Source of the DNA: an uncultured Mediterranea sp.
GTDB taxonomy: Bacteria > Bacteroidota > Bacteroidia > Bacteroidales > Bacteroidaceae
NCBI GenBank assembly: GCA_945831575.1
Contig: CAMACX010000003.1
Location: 62,001-126,000, forward strand
Length of the DNA stretch: 64,000 nucleotides
Direction of reading: 5' to 3'
This document shows, piece after piece, positions 34,087 to 42,337 of this stretch. Numbering within the stretch: the stretch's first letter is position 1; the number at the start of each line of letters is the position of its first letter. The translations under genes and the position numbers were made by a program. The notes beneath the pieces are model-generated. The model was not told where the DNA came from and ran no database searches. It saw only the letters and a list, made by a program, of their open reading frames with translations.

Positions 34087-34980
34087 ATGGAGAAGCATGT
34101 GGAAATAGACGATGTCATGAAGAAGCATGTGGAAATAGACAACGGGTCGGGCTTCTGCTTCGGCGTGACCACCGCCATCCGCAAGGCGGAGGAGGAGCTG
34201 GCCAACGGGGGCACGCTCTACTGCCTGGGCGACATCGTACACAACAACCGCGAGGTGGAGCGGCTGGAGAAGATGGGGCTTGTCACCATCAACCACGAGC
34301 AGCTGGAGCAGCTCCACCACGTGAAGGTGCTGCTGCGTGCCCACGGCGAACCGCCCGAGACCTATGAGCTGGCTCGCCGCAACGGCATCGAGATCATCGA
34401 CGCCACCTGCCCCGTGGTGCTTCGGCTGCAGAAGAAGATCAAGCAGGAGTACCTGCTGGCCGATGATGCCGAGAAGCAGATCGTCATCTACGGGAAGAAC
34501 GGCCACGCCGAGGTGCTCGGCCTTGTAGGGCAGACGGCGGGCAAAGCCATCGTCATCGAGAAGCTGGAGGAGGCCAAGCAGCTCGACTTCCACCGCAGCA
34601 TCCGCCTCTACTCGCAGACGACCAAGTCGCTGGAGGAGTTTGGCCGCATCGTGGAGTATATCCAGCAGCACATCTCGCCGGACGTGAGCTTCGAGTACTC
34701 CGACACCATCTGCCGCCAGGTGGCCAACCGCATCCCCAGCATCCGCCAGTTTGCCGCCGCGCACGAGCTAATCCTCTTCGTGAGCGGCAAGAAGAGCAGC
34801 AATGGCAAGGTGCTCTTCAACGAGTGCCTGAGCGTCAACCCCAACTCCCACCTCATCGACAACGCCAGCGAGGTAGATGCCTCGCTGCTGGAAGGGGTAA
34901 GCTCCATCGGCATCTGCGGAGCCACCTCCACCCCCAAGTGGCTGATGGAGGAAGTGGAGCAGGCGATAAAAAAAATCTGA
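34087..34980 (+). CDS. ispH: 4-hydroxy-3-methylbut-2-enyl diphosphate reductase
   Basis: The last enzyme of the MEP isoprenoid pathway, an iron-sulfur protein. The three cluster cysteines are C24 (SGFCFG), C108 (DATCPVV) and C209 (SDTICRQ). GICGATSTPKWL near the C-terminus is also typical. The first 30 codons contain a tandem duplication (HVEID at residues 4-8 and 14-18), produced by a repeated AAGCATGTGGAAATAGAC. Translation may therefore begin at either ATG, 34087 or 34117; family length favours the second. Co-transcribed with cmk. Confidence 0.95.
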   Translation: MEKHVEIDDVMKKHVEIDNGSGFCFGVTTAIRKAEEELANGGTLYCLGDIVHNNREVERLEKMGLVTINHEQLEQLHHVKVLLRAHGEPPETYELARRNGIEIIDATCPVVLRLQKKIKQEYLLADDAEKQIVIYGKNGHAEVLGLVGQTAGKAIVIEKLEEAKQLDFHRSIRLYSQTTKSLEEFGRIVEYIQQHISPDVSFEYSDTICRQVANRIPSIRQFAAAHELILFVSGKKSSNGKVLFNECLSVNPNSHLIDNASEVDASLLEGVSSIGICGATSTPKWLMEEVEQAIKKI

Positions 34981-35031
34981 TTCCGCAGAGGAATTTAGGG
35001 CATCCCGCTTGCATTTTCAGAGGGCATACAC

Positions 35032-35039
35032 TATCTTTG
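35032..35039 (+). promoter_or_regulatory. -7 box of pfkA
   Basis: TATCTTTG at 35032-35039. The -33 region is a weak TTGC. A 13-bp AGAATACTAACAA repeat occurs twice in the leader (about 35051-35083). Confidence 0.55.
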
Positions 35040-35118
35040 CAAAGTCAAAGAGAATACTAACAAAAAAAAAGAATACTAACAAGTAGAATAAAGATTCGAA
35101 GACTAAAAATAGATTGTT

Positions 35119-36099
35119 ATGGGAAAAATTAATTGCATTGGCATCCTCACCTCGGGAGGCGACGCTCCGGGCATGAACGCGGCTATCCGCGCCGTCACCC
35201 GCTCAGCCATCTACAATGGTTTGCAGGTGAAAGGTATCTACCGTGGTTACAAAGGGCTGGTAACCGGCGAAATCAAGGACTTCAAGAGTCAAAACGTCAG
35301 CAACATCATCCAGCTGGGCGGTACCATCCTGAAGACGGCACGCTGCAAGGAGTTCACCACTCCTGAAGGCCGTCAGCTCGCTTACGAGAACATGAAGAAA
35401 GAGGGCATCGACGCCCTGGTAGTAATCGGCGGCGACGGCTCGCTGACGGGAGCACGTATCTTTGCAGAAGAGTTTGACGTGCCTTGCATCGGATTGCCGG
35501 GCACCATCGACAACGACCTCTACGGCACCGATACCACCATCGGCTACGACACGGCGCTCAACACCATCCTGGATGCCGTCGATAAGATCCGCGACACAGC
35601 CACCTCGCACGAGCGTCTCTTCTTCGTGGAGGTGATGGGGCGCGATGCCGGCTTCCTGGCGCTCAACGGTGCCATCGCTTCCGGCTCGGAGGCAGCCATC
35701 ATCCCGGAGTTCAACACGGAGGTTGACCAGCTGGAGGAGTTCATCAAGAACGGTTTCCGCAAGTCGAAGAACAGCAGTATCGTGCTCGTGGCCGAAAGTG
35801 AGATTACGGGTGGCGCGATGCACTTTGCCGAACGCGTGAAGAACGAGTACCCGCAATACGACGTACGCGTCACCATCCTGGGTCACCTGCAGCGCGGTGG
35901 ACGCCCCACGGCGCACGACCGCATCCTGGCCAGCCGCCTGGGTTACGCCGCCATCGAGGCCCTCATGGAGGGACAGCGCAACGTGATGATCGGCATCGAG
36001 CACGACCAGATCGTCTATGTGCCCTTCACCAAGGCCATCAAGAATGACAAACCTATCGACCGCGAACTGGTGAACGTGCTCCGCACACTCGCCATCTAA
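35119..36099 (+). CDS. pfkA: ATP-dependent 6-phosphofructokinase
   Basis: A 326-residue glycolytic phosphofructokinase. [14 protein letters not shown] (13-26), [29 protein letters not shown] with the catalytic aspartate, [13 protein letters not shown] and [15 protein letters not shown] are all intact, and the length is that of bacterial PfkA. The GGDGSLTGA glycine motif is the ATP-using form rather than the pyrophosphate-using one. Monocistronic, with its own promoter. Confidence 0.95.
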   Translation: MGKINCIGILTSGGDAPGMNAAIRAVTRSAIYNGLQVKGIYRGYKGLVTGEIKDFKSQNVSNIIQLGGTILKTARCKEFTTPEGRQLAYENMKKEGIDALVVIGGDGSLTGARIFAEEFDVPCIGLPGTIDNDLYGTDTTIGYDTALNTILDAVDKIRDTATSHERLFFVEVMGRDAGFLALNGAIASGSEAAIIPEFNTEVDQLEEFIKNGFRKSKNSSIVLVAESEITGGAMHFAERVKNEYPQYDVRVTILGHLQRGGRPTAHDRILASRLGYAAIEALMEGQRNVMIGIEHDQIVYVPFTKAIKNDKPIDRELVNVLRTLAI

Positions 36100-36162
36100 G
36101 CGAGAGCATTCAAGCAAAACGGCTGATTCAATCAAACGGCTGATTCAGTCAATACAACCAAC

Positions 36163-36200
36163 GAGGGGCATCCGCTTCACAAAAGAAGTAGATGCCCCTC
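36163..36200. terminator. Hairpin between pfkA and peptidase gene
   Basis: GAGGGGCAT (36163-36171) pairs with ATGCCCCTC (36192-36200), and the loop contains a further CTTC/GAAG pairing. T-tracts are weak. Just before it, AAACGGCTGATTCA occurs twice (36117-36147). Confidence 0.55.
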
Positions 36201-36284
36201 ACCTATTATTTCATGCATGCACCACGCCGGTAATCATTCCGTCACGATATGCAGACCTTTTGACCACAACCATACAAGCGATGC

Positions 36285-38288
36285 TTACTTCAGCGCCTCA
36301 CGTACGGCAGCTAGCAGGGCGTCGGCTGTGAGGTCGCTGCCCGTGGCTTGACGAATCCAGACGTTGGGCGTCAGACGGCCCTGGCTGTAGATGCGGCTCA
36401 CCTCGTCGGCGAAGTTGCGACCCTTGAGGTAATCCTCTATCTGGAACTGAATGATGTGGCCGAACGCGTATGCCGAGAGGTAGAGCGGATAGCTGATCAT
36501 GTGGGAATAGATGGCCAGCAACGTGGCATCCTTCACACCATAGACGGGCGCGTAGTAGCGGTTCCATATCTCCTTGGAGAGCGCCGCCACGGCATCACGC
36601 AGCTCCTCGGCCTTACACTCGGGGTGGGCATACATCCACTTCCACACGGCGATGTCGAGCATCGACACACCACAGATCTCGTAGAGTCCCCAGGCGCGGT
36701 CGAGCACGTCCATCCGCTCCTGCTCGGGATTGGCTTGCTCCATGCCGAGCACCTTCAGGTCACGGTGCTGGAAGACGAAGGCCAGGGCTTCGGTGAAGGC
36801 CGTATTGGGCACGCCGCTCAGCAGGTAGTAATCCACGTCGTAGAGCGAGATGGTCTCCTCCACGTTGTGGCCAAACTCATGGATGGCGATGTTGTAGCCC
36901 TTGTAATCCATTCCCTCAGGGGCGATGCGGGTGCGCAGACGCGAGTGCTGCCCCTTCATCGAGGCCGGCCAGGCATGACCCGAACCACGAGCCGCATCGA
37001 CGCTGATCTTGTCGGCAATGTACTGCGCACGCTCAAGGCTGAATCCCAAGCATTTGAGAATCTCGGGCAGGTCGCGGTCAAGTGCCTCGGCATTGGGGTA
37101 GCGGCTGCGCGTCATCCGGGTCAGCTCATTCTCATCGAGGTTGCTGCGGCTCTTGAATCCATCGTACCAGATGTCAAAGGGTTGCAGCTTGCGACCCAGG
37201 CGCTTGCGCACCAGTTTGCCCACCTCCTTCAGCTCGGGAGCGGAAAGGAAGCTGTCAAAGAGCCGCTCAGCATCCTCCACGGCAATCTCCATCTCTTCGT
37301 TGAACTTACGGTCGATGTACGTGTTGTGGGCATAGCCGTCGATGCGCTGCTGGGCGTGGAAGCAGTCGAGCATCTTCTGGTAGCGGACGGCCGTCTCGGG
37401 TTGGGCGGGTTGCTCTGCGCCGTGCTTCGTGTAGCTGTTGGTGAAGGGGTTCCAGAGGTAGCTGTCGCTATTGACCACGGGGGCGGGAATGTCCTGTGCG
37501 ATGATGCGCTCCATCACGCGGTAGATCATCTGCTGCTTCACCAGCCCCTGCTTGCCGAGGGCGTAGTCGGCCTTGATCTCGTCGCGCAGGTTCCAGTGGC
37601 TGAGCAGGCGCATGTCGGCCGGGAAGAGGGCTTCGCCGCTGTCATTGCGCAGGCAACCCATGTAGATGTTATAGTTGGCGATGTAGAGCTCCGCGTCGCT
37701 CAGCACCCCGGCCATCTGCTGCTGCACGTCGGCAGGGATGCGGCGGGTGTAGAGGTCGCCCATGCGGGCATAGGCCCATGCCTTGCGGTCGTTGCCGAGG
37801 GCCTCCTTCTCGGCCAGGGAGAGCTGCGGGAAGTTGAGCGCCACGATGAAGGCAATCTTGGCCGCATAGAGGTCGTCGGTGAGGTGCGACGAGGGGGAGA
37901 AGGCGGCAAACAGCTCATCCACGCGGTGCAGCGGGCCGGTGTCGAGAGAGAAGTGGCGCTGGAGGCGTAGGGTCATGGCGTTGAAGTTGCCGTTGATGCC
38001 CTCCAGGTAGTCGCTGATTTTCAAGAACACCTGCTCCTTTTCGGCAGGGTCGGCAAAGTAGTTGGCCAAGCAAAAGGCCTGGAATTGCTGTGCATCGCCG
38101 TCGGCAGGTTGCCAGAGGTCAGCCACCTGGCGCACACCGCGGGCAATCATCGTCCGTTGCGCCGCATCGCGGGCAGCGAGTTGCTCAATCGTGGCTTCCA
38201 CCACGGCAGGGGGGATAGTGGCCGAAGCCTGCGCACAACCCAGCAGGCAAGCCATCCAGATACAGAGTCGGTTAAAGTTCGTTTTCAT
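36285..38288 (-). CDS. Secreted M3-like zinc metallopeptidase
   Basis: A 667-residue, mostly helical protein with a signal peptide (ending AQASA). The zinc motif HEFGH (H470-E471-H474) with a third ligand in FTEALAF (E500) fits the gluzincin peptidases of the M3 (oligopeptidase F/thimet-like) group. Helix-rich flanks of several hundred residues on both sides fit too. It is probably periplasmic and cleaves oligopeptides; substrate unknown. Monocistronic, with a TACCTTTG -7 box at 38333-38340. Confidence 0.8.
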   Translation of the reverse strand: MKTNFNRLCIWMACLLGCAQASATIPPAVVEATIEQLAARDAAQRTMIARGVRQVADLWQPADGDAQQFQAFCLANYFADPAEKEQVFLKISDYLEGINGNFNAMTLRLQRHFSLDTGPLHRVDELFAAFSPSSHLTDDLYAAKIAFIVALNFPQLSLAEKEALGNDRKAWAYARMGDLYTRRIPADVQQQMAGVLSDAELYIANYNIYMGCLRNDSGEALFPADMRLLSHWNLRDEIKADYALGKQGLVKQQMIYRVMERIIAQDIPAPVVNSDSYLWNPFTNSYTKHGAEQPAQPETAVRYQKMLDCFHAQQRIDGYAHNTYIDRKFNEEMEIAVEDAERLFDSFLSAPELKEVGKLVRKRLGRKLQPFDIWYDGFKSRSNLDENELTRMTRSRYPNAEALDRDLPEILKCLGFSLERAQYIADKISVDAARGSGHAWPASMKGQHSRLRTRIAPEGMDYKGYNIAIHEFGHNVEETISLYDVDYYLLSGVPNTAFTEALAFVFQHRDLKVLGMEQANPEQERMDVLDRAWGLYEICGVSMLDIAVWKWMYAHPECKAEELRDAVAALSKEIWNRYYAPVYGVKDATLLAIYSHMISYPLYLSAYAFGHIIQFQIEDYLKGRNFADEVSRIYSQGRLTPNVWIRQATGSDLTADALLAAVREALK

Positions 38289-38332
38289 ATCGCAGCATTT
38301 TTAAGAGTTATGAGGTTTTCTGAATTCACCGG

Positions 38333-38340
38333 CAAAGGTA
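38333..38340 (-). promoter_or_regulatory. -7 box of the M3-like peptidase gene
   Basis: The minus strand reads TACCTTTG, 45 bp before the start codon. Confidence 0.55.
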
Positions 38341-38398
38341 AGCAAAGTTTTTGAGATAGCATCCTCTTGTCGCCAACTTCAGCAGTTCTTTTTGCACG

Positions 38399-38664
38399 GA
38401 GTGTCACGATGGTCAATTGTCATTAGTCATTAAGGTCATGATGTCTTGATGAGTCTTGACGGGCATGACGTCTTGATGGGCATGATGTCATGAGTGTCAT
38501 GATGGTCAATTGTCATTAGTCAAAAAGCCTGGATCAAAGTGCGCGATTTTTTCTTTCATAGTATATAGTAATAAAAATAATTTTTATTACTATATACTAT
38601 GAAACTTTTTTTTCGGAATACGATGTACCATAATGACTAATGACAATTGACCATCGTGACACTC
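38399..38664. repeat. Nested repeat structure: three 31-bp repeats around a perfect 24-bp hairpin
   Basis: A 31-bp sequence containing GATGGTCAATTGTCATTAGT occurs directly at 38399-38429 and 38492-38522 (one mismatch) and inverted at 38634-38664 (identical to the first). Inside the inverted pair, 38554-38577 and 38581-38604 form a perfect 24-bp AT-rich inverted repeat with a 3-nt loop. Between the first two copies are shorter GGGCATGA(C/T)GTC repeats. There is no coding sequence in the 632-bp gap. The form recalls a miniature inverted-repeat element or a recombination relic. Confidence 0.75.
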
Positions 38665-38802
38665 TTGACACTCTTCATGACCACGGTGCGCACAAGGATG
38701 TCTATACCTTGCAACGTGCTCATTAAGAGAAAAATGCAAGGCTGCTCGCGGGCGCTGATTAGGAGCAATTAGGAGCCGAATAGGAGGCACGCGGGCGAAG
38801 AC

Positions 38803-38889
38803 AGTGCAGCAACTCGCAGGGGCAAAGTGCAGCAACTCGCAGGGTATAATGCAGCAAATTGCAGGGGCTAAGTGCGGCAATTCGCAGGG
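38803..38889. repeat. Four tandem copies of a 22-23 bp repeat
   Basis: Units of the form AGTGCAGCAACTCGCAGGG start at 38803, 38826, 38849 and 38871, with 2-4 differences each. A shorter ATTAGGAGC-type triplicate lies just before it (38758-38785). It ends about 30 bp from the stop of the short-chain dehydrogenase gene. Confidence 0.7.
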
Positions 38890-38920
38890 GGAGGTGTCGC
38901 GACATGGCCCTTTGCAGGAG

Positions 38921-39763
38921 CTATAACCAGGGGTAAACTAGCTCCTCTGTGCGTTGCCACAGCTCGTCCATCTGGGGGTGATGAGTGAACTTCTCAGAGA
39001 GGGCTTTCGGCTTGCCGCTGGCGAAGAGCGTGCCGGTGCGCTGCCCCCCTTCGGGCGTGAGCAGCAGGCGGATGGCGGTGTCGGCTCCCTGGCGGGGCGT
39101 GCGGATGAAGGGGCGGAAGAAGATGTCGGTCAAGGGGTCAAACCACATCTGCATGGAGATGATGTCGGTGGAGACGATGCCCGGGTCGGCGCAGTTGACC
39201 ACGATGCCCTGCCCCTGCACGCGGCGAGCCAGGTCGAGGGTAAAGAGCGTGAGTGCCAGTTTGCTGTTGCTGTAGATGGGGATGCGCCAGAAGCTGCCCT
39301 TGCGGCCACGGCGGAAGAAGTCGGGGAAGTCGAGGTGCCCGATGGCGTAGGTACACGACACCATGTTGACCACCCGGCTGCCCACATCCATCAGCGGCAA
39401 GAGCTTGCGTGTGAGCAGGTAAGGGCCTACGTAGTTGACGCTGACCGTCCGCTCCAAGCCATCGCCGGTGATGTGAAGCCCCGTCTCCAGGGTACCGGCA
39501 TTGTTCATCAGCAAGTCAATGCGTTCGTCCCGCCGGAGCAGCCGGTTGGTCAGGTCAGCCACCGAATCCAGCGAGGAGAGGTCCAGAGGCATCACCTCCA
39601 GCGCTGCATTACCCGTCTCCGCCTTCAGCCGTTCGCACACTCCACGTCCCTTCTCGGGATGATAACAAGCCATCACCACGCGGTAGCCCGCTTGCGCCAC
39701 GGCCCGCGTTATCTCCGTCCCCATGCCGCCATCGGCACCCGTTATCACAGCCAGTTTTTCCAT
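38921..39763 (-). CDS. Short-chain dehydrogenase/reductase (possible hydroxysteroid dehydrogenase)
   Basis: An NAD(P)-dependent SDR with the cofactor motif TGADGGMG, NNAGTLETG and the active-site YSNSK. Helix-rich C-terminal extensions make it resemble retinol-dehydrogenase-like SDRs. The start at 39763 (MEKLAVITG) is preferred; the longer start at 39787 arises from a 24-bp duplication of the ATG region. It is the third gene of a co-oriented set behind a 5-alpha-reductase-family and an OYE-family gene, the same enzyme set used to convert 3-oxo-delta4 bile acids to 3-hydroxy products. That setting suggests, but does not prove, a 3-hydroxysteroid dehydrogenase. Confidence 0.8.
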   Translation of the reverse strand: MEKLAVITGADGGMGTEITRAVAQAGYRVVMACYHPEKGRGVCERLKAETGNAALEVMPLDLSSLDSVADLTNRLLRRDERIDLLMNNAGTLETGLHITGDGLERTVSVNYVGPYLLTRKLLPLMDVGSRVVNMVSCTYAIGHLDFPDFFRRGRKGSFWRIPIYSNSKLALTLFTLDLARRVQGQGIVVNCADPGIVSTDIISMQMWFDPLTDIFFRPFIRTPRQGADTAIRLLLTPEGGQRTGTLFASGKPKALSEKFTHHPQMDELWQRTEELVYPWL

Positions 39764-39885
39764 CGTTCGCTTCAGTTTATCCATCATGATCGTTCGCTTC
39801 AGTTGATCAGTTATTCAGTGAATTGTTCTCTTTTCAATACGATATTTCGTCCTCTTTTCAATGACTTTTCCGATTACAACAGGAT

Positions 39886-41109
39886 TCATCCCCGGACCTC
39901 AATCTCCTCAATCTCGCGCTTCAGGCAGGGGGGCAGCTCCTCCTTGAGGTGCTGATGGCAAGCCATCTCGATGGAGTACATGCGGGCGATGCAGTAGTTG
40001 CTGTGCTTGCAGGCGCAGCGGGCCTTCTCCTCGCGGCGCATGCGGTTGACAAAGCCCGGCTCATTGAGCAGCGCACGCCCCATCTGCACGGCCTCAAAGC
40101 CGTCATTAAGCACCTCGTCAATCTTCTCACGCGCCACCAAGCCGCCCACATACACCAGCGGCAACTGCAACTCGGCGCGGAAGCGGAGGGCATCCTCCAG
40201 GAAGTAGGCCTCGCGGAAAGGTACCGTGGGAATCATGTACTTACCAACCATGCGCACGCCGTACTTCAGCCAGAGGGCCTTCATGTAGTGGGTCATGGAG
40301 CGGATGGGCATCTCGCCACGCATGACGTACATCGGTGCCTTGCTCACGAAGCCGCCGCTCAGCACCAGGGCATGGGCGCCATCCTCCTGCAGTCGCTTGG
40401 CCACCTGCAGCGCCTCGTCAATCTCCATGCCGCCCTTGAAGCCGTCGCGCAGGTTGGTCTTGACGAGCACGGCGATGTCGCTGCCCGCCGCCTCCATCAC
40501 CTCCTGCATCACCATGTCCATGAAGCGCATCCGGTTGTCCAGCGAACCGCCAAACGCATCCTTGCGACGATTGGTGTAGGGGGAGAGAAACTGGCTGATG
40601 AGGTAGCCATGGCCGGCATGTACCTCCACGGCATCAAATCCCGCCTCACGCGCCAGGCGGACGGCATCGCCATAGGCACGCGCCAATCCCGGCAGTTCAT
40701 CGGCACGAAGCCCACGCACGAAGGTGGGTGAATAGAGGTTGAATCCGGTGCAGGCACCCACGGGCGTACAGCCGCAGATACTCCTGTGCGACATGTTGCC
40801 GCAATGCCCGAGCTGGATGCTGGCAGCGGCCCCCTCTGCATGGACGGCATCGGTGAGAAGACGCAGGTCGGGGACAATCTCTGGGCGCATCCAGAGCTGA
40901 CGGTCAAACGAAAGTCCGCTGCGGGTCACAGCCGCATAAGCCACGGTCGTCATGCCCACCCCACCGGCAGCTACGGAACGGTGGTAGTCGAGCAACATCT
41001 GCGAAGGGCGGTTACCCGGACACATGCTCTCAAAGGCAGCCGAACGGATGGTGCGGTTGCGCAGGGTGAGCGGCCCCAAAGTAACGGGAGTAAAGAGTTT
41101 AGATTCCAT
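39886..41109 (-). CDS. Old-yellow-enzyme family NADH:flavin oxidoreductase (possible steroid delta4-reductase)
   Basis: A 407-residue FMN TIM-barrel oxidoreductase. LFTPVTLGPLTLRNRTIRSA, SIQLGHCGN, the FDAVEVHAGHGYLISQFLSP catalytic segment and YVGGLVAREKIDEVL are OYE-family signatures. It lacks the second NAD(P)/FAD half found in 2,4-dienoyl-CoA reductase and BaiCD-type enzymes, but keeps a Cys cluster near the end (CACKHSNYC and later C). OYE-type enzymes reduce activated C=C bonds; the neighbouring 5-alpha-reductase and SDR make a 3-oxo-delta4-steroid the leading candidate substrate. The gap to the SDR gene is about 98-122 bp. Confidence 0.85.
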   Translation of the reverse strand: MESKLFTPVTLGPLTLRNRTIRSAAFESMCPGNRPSQMLLDYHRSVAAGGVGMTTVAYAAVTRSGLSFDRQLWMRPEIVPDLRLLTDAVHAEGAAASIQLGHCGNMSHRSICGCTPVGACTGFNLYSPTFVRGLRADELPGLARAYGDAVRLAREAGFDAVEVHAGHGYLISQFLSPYTNRRKDAFGGSLDNRMRFMDMVMQEVMEAAGSDIAVLVKTNLRDGFKGGMEIDEALQVAKRLQEDGAHALVLSGGFVSKAPMYVMRGEMPIRSMTHYMKALWLKYGVRMVGKYMIPTVPFREAYFLEDALRFRAELQLPLVYVGGLVAREKIDEVLNDGFEAVQMGRALLNEPGFVNRMRREEKARCACKHSNYCIARMYSIEMACHQHLKEELPPCLKREIEEIEVRG

Positions 41110-41359
41110 GCTTTATATTTAGATACAAGTTTTTTAATCTACAAATATTTTTATCTACGAGTTTTTTATCTAAGAATTTATAATCTACGAATTTATAATC
41201 TGAATATGCAAACCTTATTTCCTGAATCTACAACTCTGTAAACTTGTGAATCCATCACGCTGTCAATTAGTGTATTAACTTTATACTATAGGTTCACGGG
41301 AATCAGGTCTCATCGTCAGTTGATAATCAGTAAATCATCAGCAAGCAATCAGTAGATCA
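41110..41359. other. 250-bp AT-rich spacer with short repeats
   Basis: This is the leader of the OYE gene. About 41120-41200 is built of imperfect units (ATCTACGA, ATTTATAATCTAC, TTTTTTATCTA). A second set of AGATCATCAG/AATCATCAG repeats lies at 41320-41365, at the end of the reductase gene. No gene or terminator was recognised. Confidence 0.5.
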
Positions 41360-42133
41360 TCAGTAGATAAAGGGGATGATGGCCTTGCGACACCCCACCT
41401 GTTTGTCGCCAAACTCCTCGCGGTAGTGGCGATGGATGGCGTGGGCGCGGGGTACCAGGTTGGCAAAGGTCCACCACACGAAGACCCATGCGGCCGGCGA
41501 GGCGGTGAGCACGGCAAAGCCCGTCCACTCCACCAGCTCACCGAAGTAGTTGGCCGAGGTCACGTAGCGGTACATGCCCCGCTCTGGCAGGTAGTGGCGC
41601 GTATCGCCCGGTTTGCGCAGGTGACGGATCACGTGGTCGGAATGGCAATTGATGGTCATGCCTGCCACAAAGAGCAGCAACCCCACCCACGCATGAGGAT
41701 GCGCCAGGTAGGCAAGCCCCTCGGCATAAGCCGCATCAGCAGGATAGAAGAAGAGGCCACCGCCCTGCATCACCCCGTTGAGCACATTGAAGAGGATGCC
41801 CATCGCCAGGATGGCCACAGGCATACGGCTCTTGCCCTTCATCAGCAGGGGGAAGAGGAAGGAGCGCTGGGCATAGTGCAGCTCGAAGAGCAGGAAGAAG
41901 AGCAGCTGGGGTTGCGATGCCCCCACCCCACTCACCATCCAGAGCCACACCATCACCACGAAGACCGGTGCCTCCATCAGCACCCAAGCCAGGCGGTTGT
42001 TGACCGCCCACCCCCATCGGGCCGTGCGGAAGATGCCATAACCCGCCTTGACGAAGTAGAGGGCCACAAAGACCACCAAAGCCAATGCGCTCATCACATA
42101 GAGCAACCACTGATACGAAGTATAGCTAATCAT
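41360..42133 (-). CDS. Steroid 5-alpha-reductase family (3-oxo-5-alpha-steroid 4-dehydrogenase) membrane protein
   Basis: A 257-residue integral membrane protein with six or more hydrophobic segments. The C-terminal half holds the family hallmarks: LPERGMYRYVTSANYFGELV, EWTGFAVL and the late ANLVPRAHAIHRHYREEFGD. These enzymes reduce the delta4 double bond of 3-oxo-steroids with NADPH to the 5-alpha (allo) form. It is the first gene of a three-gene set with an OYE-family and an SDR-family gene, and it has its own promoter. The family assignment is strong; use of bile acids or host steroids is inferred from the gene set. Confidence 0.88.
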   Translation of the reverse strand: MISYTSYQWLLYVMSALALVVFVALYFVKAGYGIFRTARWGWAVNNRLAWVLMEAPVFVVMVWLWMVSGVGASQPQLLFFLLFELHYAQRSFLFPLLMKGKSRMPVAILAMGILFNVLNGVMQGGGLFFYPADAAYAEGLAYLAHPHAWVGLLLFVAGMTINCHSDHVIRHLRKPGDTRHYLPERGMYRYVTSANYFGELVEWTGFAVLTASPAAWVFVWWTFANLVPRAHAIHRHYREEFGDKQVGCRKAIIPFIY

Positions 42134-42184
42134 ACGTCAACTCATCATTTTGAAACGTGATATATACATAATTTATACGAGCGA

Positions 42185-42192
42185 CAAAATTA
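42185..42192 (-). promoter_or_regulatory. -7 box of the steroid-reductase-type operon
   Basis: The minus strand reads TAATTTTG, 52 bp before the start codon at 42133. Farther upstream, ACGACCGGGTGCTTT and ATGACCGGGCGCTTT (about 42291-42334) form a direct repeat. Confidence 0.5.
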
Positions 42193-42337
42193 GCTATTCT
42201 TCGTGAAAAACGGCACTCCGACTTCACTAAAAGGTGCTTTCACCCCATGAAAAAAGGTATTTTCTACACAATAATAGGCATTTTCAACCACACGACCGGG
42301 TGCTTTTGCAAGCACATGACCGGGCGCTTTGCACCAA

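Noticed and set aside
35203..36135. A 310-codon minus-strand frame opposite pfkA
   Set aside because: Antisense to an unambiguous phosphofructokinase gene.
38803..38889. Possible CRISPR array from the 22-bp repeats
   Set aside because: Units are directly tandem with no spacers, diverge from one another, and no cas gene is in the window.
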